From IMG/VR virus record IMGVR_UViG_3300006923_000077, positions 1 to 33,438 of that record: a DNA stretch of 33,438 nucleotides, one strand, 5' to 3'. Numbering within the stretch: the stretch's first letter is position 1; each line of letters begins with the position of its first letter. Below the pieces are notes generated by a model, which was not told the origin of the DNA, searched no databases, and saw nothing but the letters and a program-made list of their open reading frames with translations. Below, in pieces: positions 23,920 to 32,289 of this stretch. This DNA is from a virus. A program made the translations under genes and the position numbers.

Positions 23920-24015
23920 TTACTCCTGTTTAGGCGTCTTGCAACTACAATAGAAACGTCCACATCCACATTCAGCCCCTATTTTATCTCCGCAAAGGGG
24001 AGATACAACAGGACT
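23920..24015 (-). other. Open extension after the tail-terminator stop, coding a cysteine-rich tail
   Basis: The gap between the tail terminator and tail tube genes is open in the same frame as the upstream gene, directly after its TAA. It would add 31 residues, including CGDKIGAECGCGRFYCSCK, with six cysteines in CxC pairs. It contains no ATG, GTG or TTG in frame. This could be a read-through extension, a decayed small zinc-binding gene or chance. The last codons form the ribosome binding site of the tail tube gene. Confidence 0.35.
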
Positions 24016-24507
24016 TTAAAGGGTATCGCAGATCTGATTGACCCACCAAACGTCGCATTCGACCTGGGATCTGAAGGTGTCGTCCTCGTCATAGAAGATA
24101 GGCTCGACGTCCTGCTCCGCATATTGGGTCTGTTTATTGGAGATGGACCGGCTGGAAAAGTCCAGGAAAGCTCTATTGGTTAGAGGTCCTTCCTGGTTCT
24201 GGTCGTCCTGGTCTAGGAGGTGGGCGACTCTGTCACAGATGTCCTGGCAGACAAAGTCATCCTTTGCAAAGGCTCGGAAATGGATACGAGACTTTTTCAA
24301 CTGGCTCGGCCCATTCTCAATCGCCCTCTCCGTCTGGAAGATTACTATGGAGAGGTAGGGGTAGATTGCCGTTCTCAGAGGTTCGCCTGTCAAGATCCTA
24401 TAGCCATCGGGGTCAAGGACCTCGTGCCCTGTCAAGGTTACCAGACCAGAGGGTCCTGTATCCTCTCTAAGTTTGTTTACTATTGCTCTTCCTAATTCTG
24501 CACTCAT
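24016..24507 (-). CDS. Tail terminator / tail completion protein
   Basis: The 163-residue protein begins MSAELGRAIVNKLREDTGP and alternates helix and strand (AIYPYLSIVIFQTERA, KSRIHFRAFAKDDFVCQDICDRVAHLL). It ends with a beta segment (VECDVWWVNQICDTL). This pattern of an alpha/beta plate with an N-terminal helix matches tail terminator proteins of the lambda gpU or SPP1 gp17 type. The position just before the tail tube gene is canonical. These proteins cap the tail tube when it reaches full length. The call is by pattern and order. Confidence 0.65.
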   Translation of the reverse strand: MSAELGRAIVNKLREDTGPSGLVTLTGHEVLDPDGYRILTGEPLRTAIYPYLSIVIFQTERAIENGPSQLKKSRIHFRAFAKDDFVCQDICDRVAHLLDQDDQNQEGPLTNRAFLDFSSRSISNKQTQYAEQDVEPIFYDEDDTFRSQVECDVWWVNQICDTL

Positions 24508-24521
24508 CAGGGTCCTCTTTA

Positions 24522-25067
24522 TTAAGGGGGCGTAACGCCAGTTTTGGATGCCTTGAGGAGTGCAGCGCCTATGCGTCTGACTACGTCATCAAAGAACTTA
24601 TCGCTGTTAGCCTTCCACACAGGCAATATAGATGGATGGGCTTTAGAGCCCTTTGTTTGGAGTGTCATAATAATAGCCAGTGCTTGGCTAACTGCAGCAG
24701 ACCCACTCATCCCCATCTTCCTTCTGACATACTCGACGATTCGTGCATAGTCCGGTTTGTGTGCTGGGGCTCCCTGCTCCAGGTTAAGCCCATAAGGTAC
24801 ACCAAAGGCTCCTATGTCTACGAAGGGTCCACTGGTGTTATTAACTCCACCTTTGGCTGTCATCCTTGAGTGGTAGTCGCCTGTGAATATAGATCGGTTC
24901 TTCTTGATCTGCTTTCGGATTCTAGGAACCAAAACGTGCATCGCAGATGTACGCAGAATCTTCGCCATCGTTTGGGGCATCTGGTAGGACATGCTTGCGA
25001 TATAACGGGACCAGTGGGTTAACCCGCTGTTCCATTTAACCTTTACCGAATATACACCTGTAGGCAT
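24522..25067 (-). CDS. HK97 gp10-like tail completion / neck protein
   Basis: The 181-residue product has a helical N-terminal half with a basic stretch (ILRTSAMHVLVPRIRKQIKKN) followed by FTGDYHSRM and a GAPYGLNLEQGAPAHKPDY-like turn region (positions about 88-107). This is characteristic of the gp10/neck family: basic helix, then a loop containing YG...LE.G. It sits in the expected slot between head closure and tail terminator. Start ATG overlaps no gene but its stop leaves only 14 bases to the next. Confidence 0.65.
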   Translation of the reverse strand: MPTGVYSVKVKWNSGLTHWSRYIASMSYQMPQTMAKILRTSAMHVLVPRIRKQIKKNRSIFTGDYHSRMTAKGGVNNTSGPFVDIGAFGVPYGLNLEQGAPAHKPDYARIVEYVRRKMGMSGSAAVSQALAIIMTLQTKGSKAHPSILPVWKANSDKFFDDVVRRIGAALLKASKTGVTPP

Positions 25068-25720
25068 TAGATTAGCTCCATCACAAGAGTAGTGTGGTGC
25101 ATGTGCCCCCGGTCATCTAGCTGGTGATGTAGCCAGACTACTTGGTAGGTCTGGGCAACTCCCGCCTGGGATGTGACAGAGTAGGAAGCTCCTACAACAG
25201 TAGCCCAAGGTTGTTTGAAGATATTCTGGTGCTTGGTAAAGCCTGTAAACTCATAAGTCAAAGGGGCTACTGCATCTTCAAACTTCCAGACAGAGCTTGT
25301 CCAGTAGACTATGTAGTCTCCTGTTATAGAATCCTCATACCGATCACGAGTTTTGCTCCACGTCAAAGTCTGGGAGCCTGCAGGTGTACCTATGACAATA
25401 GTCGTAGGCATGAAGGCACCAAGCCCCGAAGGACCTGACATGTTGGGCGGGGTTCCCCATGGGACCGAGACATGGTCATTTAGCTCCACAGCCGGGGAGT
25501 AGACCATAGTCACCTTGCGAGCCTTGTCCATGTCGAACCCTGGCTTTTTCAACTCTTCATCATGTTTTGCTAAAGTGGAGATACGGCACTTGCGAGATGC
25601 GTAAATCTCCAAGGCGTTGCCCATCGTGACCCCGCCTCGTCCGTTATCAATACTTTGCAACCTCTCTACGGAGACCGTGTGGGGTAAACCGAAGAGGGTG
25701 ATCCTGGAGTTTGCTGGCAT
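25067..25720 (-). CDS. Head closure / head-tail joining protein
   Basis: The 217-residue protein (begins MPANSRITLFGLPHTVSVERLQ) has a beta-barrel-like pattern with a long loop (YSPAVELNDHVSVPWGTPPNMSG) and a C-terminal strand carrying YQVVWLHHQLDDRGHMHHTTLVMELI. This C-terminal layout, with binding and reporting strands ended by a hydrophobic run, matches SPP1 gp16-like head closure proteins. It follows the connector protein with a one-base overlap. It probably seals the neck after DNA packaging. Assignment rests mostly on gene order. Confidence 0.55.
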   Translation of the reverse strand: MPANSRITLFGLPHTVSVERLQSIDNGRGGVTMGNALEIYASRKCRISTLAKHDEELKKPGFDMDKARKVTMVYSPAVELNDHVSVPWGTPPNMSGPSGLGAFMPTTIVIGTPAGSQTLTWSKTRDRYEDSITGDYIVYWTSSVWKFEDAVAPLTYEFTGFTKHQNIFKQPWATVVGASYSVTSQAGVAQTYQVVWLHHQLDDRGHMHHTTLVMELI

Positions 25721-26421
25721 TAGTCTTCTCTCCAGGGATTATAGTCGGCGGGTGTCATCCCATCCGTTGCACCTAAGAACATGTCAACGAAGTTGATGTA
25801 CCTTGACAGAAGCCTGTCCAATTCTATGTAACCGGTTGAGAAGTCGGTCTCGTTTTCGGACCTCTTGTATGTGACTGTGAAGTCAGGCCAAACAGCTTGG
25901 ATAACATCGGGAGTAGCCATCCCGCTGGAACCTGGAATAAGGTTCTCAAGAGTCCACAATATCGTGGCTCTCTTTATGGCTGCGGGGACCGTCGAACGTC
26001 CAAAGGAACCGACAACTTTGACGTTGCTTTTGCCTTTAGGGAATCGACTTGTTTTGGTCACGCGCCGCAGTGTGTCCGCTGTACGAAGCATATCCAGGTA
26101 GTGTTCCTGGACTTTGAAGTCTTCGTCTTCTGTGTAGGTCGTTAAGACTGTCGTCCCGTCATCATCCAACTCCTCTACCGAGGTAATTGAAATGGCAGGG
26201 GCTACTATCTCAGGGGGAAAGAACAACCGATAATAGTCCCCACCATCGTAGACGACTGTCTTGGTTTGGGCATAAAACCAATCGTTGGTAAAAAGTTCGA
26301 TGAACTCCTCAACGATGGCAATCTCCGCTGTAATCTCCGCATCGGAGAAGGCAACGAGATCCGCTACCTCGCCTGCCACTTTGTGGGTACGAACGTCAGT
26401 ATAGGTAGCGTAGTTGCCCAT
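25720..26421 (-). CDS. Head completion / connector adaptor protein (gp6/gp15-like)
   Basis: The 233-residue protein has an N-terminal helical bundle (YTDVRTHKVAGEV..., DAEITAEIAIVEEFIELFTND) then a beta insertion with a YYRLFFPPEIVAPAISITSVEE block and a C-terminal helix pair. This is the pattern of the DNA-packaging or adaptor proteins that bind below the portal. The insert with PP-xIVAPxxxITSVxx is typical for such connectors. It lies first in the joining module, right after the GT9 gene. The stop overlaps the next start (TAATG). Confidence 0.7.
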   Translation of the reverse strand: MGNYATYTDVRTHKVAGEVADLVAFSDAEITAEIAIVEEFIELFTNDWFYAQTKTVVYDGGDYYRLFFPPEIVAPAISITSVEELDDDGTTVLTTYTEDEDFKVQEHYLDMLRTADTLRRVTKTSRFPKGKSNVKVVGSFGRSTVPAAIKRATILWTLENLIPGSSGMATPDVIQAVWPDFTVTYKRSENETDFSTGYIELDRLLSRYINFVDMFLGATDGMTPADYNPWRED

Positions 26422-26425
26422 TGGG

Positions 26426-27607
26426 TTACTCCATGAGGATCTCCCGAATCGCTCGGGTGACAGTAGATATGTTAGCTACTACTTTGACATCTTTACCACC
26501 CACTTTCAACCCGAAAGTGGTTCCGGTAGTAGCGTCTAAAACTATGTCGAAGTCGGCAGGATTAACCGAGGAGTCCAACTCGCAGCCTTCGGTAACGTCG
26601 TAGACCTCTCGGAGCTTACGAACAAACTCGCACCGGTCTCCTAATAATAGGAGAGACCTTTTCACAGAGACAGGTCCTACCTGCGTGGAGCGAATATCGA
26701 ACTGCGGGTCAATCGACGGTATGAGGCGTTCTGCGTCCTCTAAGACTTGCTGGACCGTGATTGCCTTCATAAGCCTTTGGGACGTCTCACAGTTGTGTGA
26801 GAGGGCCCTGGTGGGTTGTTCCAGGTCAAACCGGCAGACCGGCATCAAGTCCTGATATTCCCCGATGACGTCGGCAGGCCAAGTGTTAGAAAATAGAACC
26901 ACCCCTGGAATCTTCAAGACCCCTGCGAGGTGGGCGAATCCTGAGTCTGATCCCATGAAGAAGCTGCATCGGGCTAGGGTTGCCACCTGCTTGGACATGT
27001 CCTCATCAATGTCAGATAGCTTTGTAATGCGGTCGTCGGAGAATCCGGGTTCATCCTTGGTTCCAAGCCAGACGACGTCGCAGCCCGCTTCTCGGATCGC
27101 GTAAGCGACTTTCTTCCAGTTGTCGAAGTCCCAGACTCGATTGGGGTTGCTGGCAGTGGGGTGGATAGCCACCGTACAGTTGAGGCACTTCACCAGAGGC
27201 TTGAGCCTCTTGACCTCAAACTCCCCAGGACCGTGGGAGATACCCGCCCTCTCCGAGGCCCGCTCATAGTAGGAGCCTGCTCGGAGGCTTCGTCGTTCGT
27301 TGAAGACGTGGCTATACTCCACGAGGTAGTCAAACTTGTTTCGCGCTTGGGGGTTGTTGAACTTCTGTGTTTCGATTGCGTGGGCTATACCCTTCATACG
27401 GGTGATGAGCTTGGTCTGGTGACCTTTAACAATCGCCGTTACCTCTGCACCCGCTTCAGCGAGAACAGGAGCGAGACCTCCAATAGCTATTACAACGTCG
27501 CCTACCCCGCCTGTGAGCTTCAGGGCAATCTTCTTGCCCTTCATCTCGTCCAGGGGTGGTAAACCCTTCAAGGGTTCGTTTGAATCCACGGTAGAAAAAC
27601 CTTCCAT
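26426..27607 (-). CDS. GT9-like (heptosyltransferase-type) glycosyltransferase with C-terminal extension
   Basis: The 393-residue enzyme is GT-B fold, GT9-like. The N-terminal glycine turn KLTGGVGDVVIAIGGL (31-46) and the nucleotide-sugar site FMGSDSGFAHLAGVL (217-231) are clear, as is AIHPTASNPNRVWDFDNWKKVA. Family members move heptose or similar sugars onto lipopolysaccharide. In a phage it may modify virion or host surface. About 95 residues after position 298 form an extra alpha/beta segment I do not recognise. It breaks the head-completion series, has a promoter-like site 60 bases upstream and carries an internal hairpin (26634-26658). All three suggest it was acquired as a separate unit. 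Confidence 0.88.
   Translation of the reverse strand: MEGFSTVDSNEPLKGLPPLDEMKGKKIALKLTGGVGDVVIAIGGLAPVLAEAGAEVTAIVKGHQTKLITRMKGIAHAIETQKFNNPQARNKFDYLVEYSHVFNERRSLRAGSYYERASERAGISHGPGEFEVKRLKPLVKCLNCTVAIHPTASNPNRVWDFDNWKKVAYAIREAGCDVVWLGTKDEPGFSDDRITKLSDIDEDMSKQVATLARCSFFMGSDSGFAHLAGVLKIPGVVLFSNTWPADVIGEYQDLMPVCRFDLEQPTRALSHNCETSQRLMKAITVQQVLEDAERLIPSIDPQFDIRSTQVGPVSVKRSLLLLGDRCEFVRKLREVYDVTEGCELDSSVNPADFDIVLDATTGTTFGLKVGGKDVKVVANISTVTRAIREILME
26634..26658 (-). repeat. Palindrome shared with the SSB terminator, inside the GT9 gene
   Basis: The plus strand tctcctaataataggagag here (26637-26655) is identical to 3326-3344. Including the flanks, 22 bases match with one difference. It forms TCCTA-TTAT-TAGGA with GGTC/GACC flanks on the minus strand and encodes the residues SLLLLGD. 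No T run follows, so it is not a working terminator of the usual kind. Confidence 0.8.
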
Positions 27608-27621
27608 AAGTGCCTCTTAGA

Positions 27622-28017
27622 TTAGGGAGTGGGGCTCTGCTTCAACTCTATGAAACCTCTGCCCGCTGCTTTATAAGCTCCGGAGTCGGCGCTGTCAAAT
27701 ATCCCGATCTCCATCCGGTTCCTCCCGGCTGCAAATTTCGTTACGTTCCCTGTGTCTGCGGCAGCTACTGAAAGGGTGAGCGTGGCTGGAGCAGTTACAG
27801 ATCCAAGAGAGGTCACGGTAACTGTCGAGGTTCCTGTCTCTGTGATCGTCAGAGTCGTCGATGCGTCCCCGTTGTCTGTCCATATTTTTACCTGCGCAGT
27901 ATCAGCTACAACGAGAACAACAGGGGTTACCCCGTCCTCTTCATACAGAGAGATAGTCCAAATCTCTTTGGACTTCTGTATGAAGTCGATTGTATCAAAG
28001 TTAAATGAACCTGCCAT
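27622..28017 (-). CDS. Beta-rich virion protein, 131 aa
   Basis: From the ATG at 28017 the product is 131 residues (begins MAGSFNFDTIDFIQKSKEIW). It contains a Thr/Val/Ser-rich beta region (TTLTITETGTSTVTVTSLGSVTAPATLTLSVAA) and ends in FIELKQSPTP. The nearby ATG at 28023 sits too close to the ribosome binding site GGAGAA, so the second is preferred; it overlaps the upstream stop as TGATG. This looks like a small immunoglobulin-like or baseplate-upper-type domain. Its gene also carries the candidate promoter for GT9. Confidence 0.6.
   Translation of the reverse strand: MAGSFNFDTIDFIQKSKEIWTISLYEEDGVTPVVLVVADTAQVKIWTDNGDASTTLTITETGTSTVTVTSLGSVTAPATLTLSVAAADTGNVTKFAAGRNRMEIGIFDSADSGAYKAAGRGFIELKQSPTP
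27670..27698 (-). promoter_or_regulatory. Candidate sigma-70 promoter upstream of the GT9 gene
   Basis: Minus-strand TTGACA (27698-27693), a 17-base spacer and TATAAA (27675-27670, five of six matches) form a near-consensus promoter. The predicted start is about 55 bases before the GT9 ATG. It lies within the coding sequence of the upstream gene. Confidence 0.6.
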
Positions 28018-28316
28018 CAGCATTTCTCCAGTTCTACGGAACTTGGTCCGTCTCTGTGTAACTCTACGGCACCCGGATTAAGCACTTGCTTCTCGAATGC
28101 AACAACACTTGGACCTACTCTCGCCAAGCCTACTGTACTAACCCCCTGCTTTGTGCAGGCGACTGCACTTGGACCTTGCCTCTCTAACGAAACTGCCCCT
28201 ACACAAATAGGTACGTCAGCTATGGAGGGTATATACCCAAGCGTGATTACATCCCCGACACTACCTACAAGAGTTCCGTTCCCGAAGCCTAATGTAATAA
28301 TCGTGTTTACGGACAT
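28017..28316 (-). CDS. Small repeat protein, 99 aa
   Basis: The product has a glycine-rich N-terminus (TLGFGNGTLVGSVGDVITLGY) and then about three degenerate 20-residue repeats centred on GPS: RQGPSAVACTKQ, RVGPSVVAFEKQ and RDGPSSVELEKC. The regular spacing suggests a small repetitive beta structure, possibly a connector or spike on a fibre. The start overlaps the upstream stop (TAATG). No family name can be given. Confidence 0.6.
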   Translation of the reverse strand: MSVNTIITLGFGNGTLVGSVGDVITLGYIPSIADVPICVGAVSLERQGPSAVACTKQGVSTVGLARVGPSVVAFEKQVLNPGAVELHRDGPSSVELEKC

Positions 28317-31117
28317 TAGGTTGTCTCCGTAATGCTAGTAGGCTCCGTAGCGTCGTTCAAGGTGTAAGTCTTTGCGGGTGTACTTCCGTCAAGCTTCTTC
28401 AACGTCTTAGTTGTACTGACGATTGAGGATTCTCCCAAGTGGGCAATGATCTCGTAAAGCAATTCTGCTGCAGTACCTGCTGCTCCCGTGGATCGATAGG
28501 CTTCCGTAAGAGCTGTCGTAAAGATGTCACTTACCGAGAGATCATTAAGAGCTGCAATCGCTGACTGGGAAGCATCGTGTTCGGTCTGCGAGAGTGCTGC
28601 TGTCATCGGGACAACTGTGTTGGCACCATCGGTGCCTCTCATGTCGGTGTTCGTAGTAGTGGTGTCTACTAGATCCACATTTACTACAGCCCCGGACAAG
28701 GTTGTAATAGCACCTGCTGAAACGATGTCGGTCGCGGCTATGTTATTCAAAGCGATGATAGCCGTCTGCGTAGCATCATGCTCTGTCTGCGAGAGAGATG
28801 CCGTCATAGGAACAACGGTATTGGCTGAGTCAGTCCCCCGCATATCTGTGTTGGTTGTCGTAGTGGCTACCAGATCTACGTTGACGACAGCGCCGGAGAG
28901 TGTTGTAATAGCCCCCGCAGAGACAATATCAGTCGCTGCCACATCATTGAGTCCCGCTAGGGTGGACTGCGTTGCATCATGTTCAGTCTGACTCAAGGTA
29001 GCTGTCATAGGAACCACAGTATTAGCCCCGTCCGTCCCCCTCATATCAGTGTTAGTTGTAGTAGTAGTGACTAGGTCAACTAGATCCACATTTACAACCG
29101 CACCTGACAAGGTTGTAATCGCCCCTGCCGAAACAATGTCGGTAGCAGCAACATCGTTAAGCCCTGCGAGCGTTGCCTGTGTTGCATCGTGTTCGGTCTG
29201 TGATAAGGCGGCTGTCATTGGAACAACAGTATTAGCGCTGTCTGTTCCTCTCATAGCAGACCCATTAAGACCTGTAACATCTTCGGTGATGTCGGTAAGG
29301 GAGTGTGTATCCTTCGCGAAGCCTGTACCCTTCACATCTGTAAGGTGTGTGATGATGGTGTCTTGCTTGGCTTCTGTGGCATCCCCGCCACCACCCCCGC
29401 CGCCGCCGACATCGTCTACCGTCTTCGTAGTTACAGCATCAGCATTGTCGAAGAACACTTCAAAGTTTGTAGAAATATTGTTCGCTGTGCTTTCCGCAAT
29501 TGTGTTGTTGAGATAACCCTGTACAAGGCTGTCGGCTGCACCACCAGCGGAGATTACCATTGAACTCCAGTTAGAGGGAGCGGACGCAGCAAGTAATGCA
29601 GAGTCGGTCCCTCTCATGTCCGTATTGGTTGTCGTGGTGTTAACTGTGTTCACAGTATCTAAAACACCACTAGAGGTGTTTAAAGGGACCCCATCTGAAA
29701 GTATAGCACCCGCAACTTGGGTAAGTGTATGGGTATGCGTTGAGTTGATGATGAACTCATCGTTGTCGGCAGGTATAGAAGTTAGAGGTTCGTCAATAGT
29801 AATTTGACCATTCGTATTAGCAAAGTCCGTAATGACTCTTGCTTGACCCTCTAAAGAACCTGTCGTAAAGACAAGGGTTAAATCATTCCAAAAATCATCT
29901 ACCTCAGTCAACTCGGTATTAAACACTGTTGTAGTTGCTGCTGCTCCTGGATCGTCCACGGCGCTTTCACTCACAGAAACCGTCTGCTTGATCTGTCGCA
30001 AGTATTTAGCAGCACTATTGGCTACGTTGTGATTTGCTTTATTGATTGCCTCGTCCCAGACCCCGTCCACAATATCAGCGATTGTTGGATCATTCAAACC
30101 TGCGATTGCAGACTGTGTAGCATCATGCTCCGTCTGGGAAAGAGCGGCTGTCATTGGAACAACGGTGTTAGCTGAGTCTGTTCCCCGCATATCAGTGTTC
30201 GTAGTAGTGGTGGTGACAAGATCCACCAAGTCCACGTTAACTACGGCACCCGACAAGGTTGTTATCGCTCCGGCTGAAACGATGTCAGTCGCGGCGATGT
30301 CATTCAAACCTGTGATCGCAGATTGCGTTGCGTCATGCTCCGTCTGCGAGAGGGCTGCGGTCATAGGTACAACAGTGTTTGCAGAGTCGGTGCCTCGCAT
30401 ATCAGTATTTGTTGTACACGTTCCGATTGTTGAGTTGGACTTGTTGTAGCCAGTTCCGTCGTAGTCGAGTGCTACATTAGCAGATACCGTGCTACTATCG
30501 TAAATTGAGTAAGTATCCACTTGCGGGAGTGAACCACTACTGATTCCCATTGAAGCAGATGCCGCACCCCAGTCTTGACAATTAACATCAGGATAATTAC
30601 CGCTCATAGTAACGGCTGTTCCTAGCCACTCGCCAATATCAACTCGTTCGTTTGAATCTACAAAAGCAAGATTTGAGTTCGTCAGAGTTCCGGTCACGTT
30701 GCCAAAGTCTACTCCTGCCTCTCCTGTAGCTGCAACGTCGAGCGTTCGTCCTGCCGTTGTTGCTTGTAATGGTCCTTCAGCAGAGGCTCCGTACATCGCG
30801 TCATACACAGCTTCTTCAACGACGTGCCAAGTCATCTTGACCAGCAAGGCACCTGATTCATGGACAGACAAAACAAGCTGTCCAACCGTGTTCGTATCAG
30901 TAGCATCAAACTCGCAGTGATACATTCCAATTTCGTCGTGAACACAAGCAGTCGCATCGTTCTTTGATGCCATGTTCTGCCCATTCTTTGATAGACGAAC
31001 ATCACTAGCACTAATCGTCAGTCCGATCTCTGCCGTGTTACCATCGGTGTCGTCAACGAATGGGCCGATCAAAACATCGACTGCGGTAGATTGTTTTAGG
31101 AACCCTTGAAAACTCAT
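28316..31117 (-). CDS. Fibre-like virion protein with internal repeats
   Basis: The 933-residue protein starts with a beta-rich module of about 110 residues (MSFQGFLKQSTAVDVLIGPF..., FDATDTNTVGQLVLSVHES) that I associate with N-terminal attachment domains in environmental phages. Residues about 240 to 870 carry seven MRGTD motifs, six followed by NTVVPMTAxLSQTEHDA. In the best copies a 67- to 70-residue unit ends LSGAVVNVDLV. A Gly-rich linker (GGGGGGG near 590) separates two repeat blocks. A C-terminal cap ends in KTLKKLDGSTPAKTYTLND. It is likely an extended trimeric fibre. The place upstream of the head completion genes is unusual for a tail fibre. Confidence 0.75.
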   Translation of the reverse strand: MSFQGFLKQSTAVDVLIGPFVDDTDGNTAEIGLTISASDVRLSKNGQNMASKNDATACVHDEIGMYHCEFDATDTNTVGQLVLSVHESGALLVKMTWHVVEEAVYDAMYGASAEGPLQATTAGRTLDVAATGEAGVDFGNVTGTLTNSNLAFVDSNERVDIGEWLGTAVTMSGNYPDVNCQDWGAASASMGISSGSLPQVDTYSIYDSSTVSANVALDYDGTGYNKSNSTIGTCTTNTDMRGTDSANTVVPMTAALSQTEHDATQSAITGLNDIAATDIVSAGAITTLSGAVVNVDLVDLVTTTTTNTDMRGTDSANTVVPMTAALSQTEHDATQSAIAGLNDPTIADIVDGVWDEAINKANHNVANSAAKYLRQIKQTVSVSESAVDDPGAAATTTVFNTELTEVDDFWNDLTLVFTTGSLEGQARVITDFANTNGQITIDEPLTSIPADNDEFIINSTHTHTLTQVAGAILSDGVPLNTSSGVLDTVNTVNTTTTNTDMRGTDSALLAASAPSNWSSMVISAGGAADSLVQGYLNNTIAESTANNISTNFEVFFDNADAVTTKTVDDVGGGGGGGGDATEAKQDTIITHLTDVKGTGFAKDTHSLTDITEDVTGLNGSAMRGTDSANTVVPMTAALSQTEHDATQATLAGLNDVAATDIVSAGAITTLSGAVVNVDLVDLVTTTTTNTDMRGTDGANTVVPMTATLSQTEHDATQSTLAGLNDVAATDIVSAGAITTLSGAVVNVDLVATTTTNTDMRGTDSANTVVPMTASLSQTEHDATQTAIIALNNIAATDIVSAGAITTLSGAVVNVDLVDTTTTNTDMRGTDGANTVVPMTAALSQTEHDASQSAIAALNDLSVSDIFTTALTEAYRSTGAAGTAAELLYEIIAHLGESSIVSTTKTLKKLDGSTPAKTYTLNDATEPTSITETT
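28573..30420 (-). repeat. Degenerate coding repeats of 201-210 bp in the fibre gene
   Basis: The MRGTD methionine codons fall at 28642, 28843, 29044 and 29254, then 29617, 30190 and 30400, giving periods of 201, 201 and 210 bases in the left block and 210 in the right block. The protein units are nearly identical. The DNA differs at many third codon positions, for example four different spellings of the VITLSG region. The two blocks are parted by about 850 bases. Confidence 0.85.
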
Positions 31118-32289
31118 TAGTTGTTCCTCTGTCTATGATGGTGTGCAATTGGAACTGATAAACCACTTGCCACTTCTTCCAATTGCAAAACCGTTATTGA
31201 CTTCTCATCAATTGTGGTTGTGCCAGATCCAACGGTACGATTGACCTGGAATGTTCTTTCGTAGCTTGTTGCGGCGAGAGTCTGAACCCTTACAACACCA
31301 TGCGACCGTCGCCAATTACTCGCCCCCGGATGTTTGGCGTTTGAATACTTAAACGCTCCCGATCCATCTTCTTCTAATCTGACCCCACCCCCACCTGCAT
31401 TGGTATTGTGCCCATAGATGCAGGTTCCAATAATCAGATGGTCACCTGCTGTTGGCGTAAACGTCACGCTGGTATCTGAGTCAACCCAAGTTGACGATGT
31501 TGCAGTTGTGGACGAGGTAGAATCATCGTGGGCCACCTCTGCCCCAGTGGGAAAATCATCAAGCCGCAAGGCAACAATCTTGGGCAGACTGCAATAGACG
31601 GTGCTTGAGCCGCTGGGCCTCCTTAGTTGTATCGTTATGGTCTTGCTGGACGCTGTTAGGTTTACTTTCGAGGAAAACAAAAAGGAGGTTCTATCGAAAT
31701 CGTAGGGGCCAATAAACGCCGTCATTTTGGTGACGCCGTCAACTACAACTTTGCATTCAGTGTTGGCACCCCTCGCGTTCCACTGGGCAAGAATCAGATA
31801 TTCACCCTCGCTGGGTGGGGTGAAAGTCAAGGTTTGGGCTGTAGAATATGACGAAGATGTGGTCGAAGTCTCGGAGATCGTTGTTACAAACTCATCGTTG
31901 GCTTCTAGTCGAAGTGCAACCAAAGATTGCTGGTCAATGTAGCATGTGCCCGTTGACCCGTATCGTGCAAAATAATTTGCCTGTGTATACGACGATGGCG
32001 AGGCACCTTCTTCGTGGATGTAAAAACCCGATTGGTTGACACGGTTGGCGGTGTGAAAATACTCAGAGCTTAAATAAGCACCGGCATCTGCATCACGAGG
32101 TGAAGAATCGGTAAAAGCCGATGGCCTGTTGCCGTAGCTTGTCGTTGATCGTCGCATCATAGACGAAGCAAAACAGATATAATCCCGATTCGCGTCTGGC
32201 GTAAATGTATGCGTCAGCGATGTTACATAACTGCCCGTTGTCGAATCTTCGGTTTCAGCTTCTGCTGAATAATACTGACGAGCAACCAT
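31117..32289 (-). CDS. Virion surface protein with three beta-sandwich repeats
   Basis: The 390-residue protein is built from three related units of about 120-130 residues. Each opens with a Ser/Thr-rich strand leading to (L/V)TFTP, continues with Y/H-L-I-hydrophobic strands and closes with (L/V)(V/T)(A/V)L(R/Q)L(E/D). The units end near 132, 247 and 375. This suggests a receptor-binding or decoration protein of tandem jelly-roll-like domains. A His/Arg-rich tail (IAHHHRQRNN) ends it. The start overlaps the upstream stop (TAATG). Confidence 0.65.
   Translation of the reverse strand: MVARQYYSAEAETEDSTTGSYVTSLTHTFTPDANRDYICFASSMMRRSTTSYGNRPSAFTDSSPRDADAGAYLSSEYFHTANRVNQSGFYIHEEGASPSSYTQANYFARYGSTGTCYIDQQSLVALRLEANDEFVTTISETSTTSSSYSTAQTLTFTPPSEGEYLILAQWNARGANTECKVVVDGVTKMTAFIGPYDFDRTSFLFSSKVNLTASSKTITIQLRRPSGSSTVYCSLPKIVALRLDDFPTGAEVAHDDSTSSTTATSSTWVDSDTSVTFTPTAGDHLIIGTCIYGHNTNAGGGGVRLEEDGSGAFKYSNAKHPGASNWRRSHGVVRVQTLAATSYERTFQVNRTVGSGTTTIDEKSITVLQLEEVASGLSVPIAHHHRQRNN

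Noticed and set aside
25733-25743. TATAAT on the minus strand near 25738
   Set aside because: There is no -35 match at proper spacing and it encodes part of a connector protein (DYNPW).
28573-29260. CRISPR-like array
   Set aside because: The repeats have a 201-210 base period, are wholly in frame inside a protein gene and diverge at silent sites. There are no short identical repeats with unique spacers.
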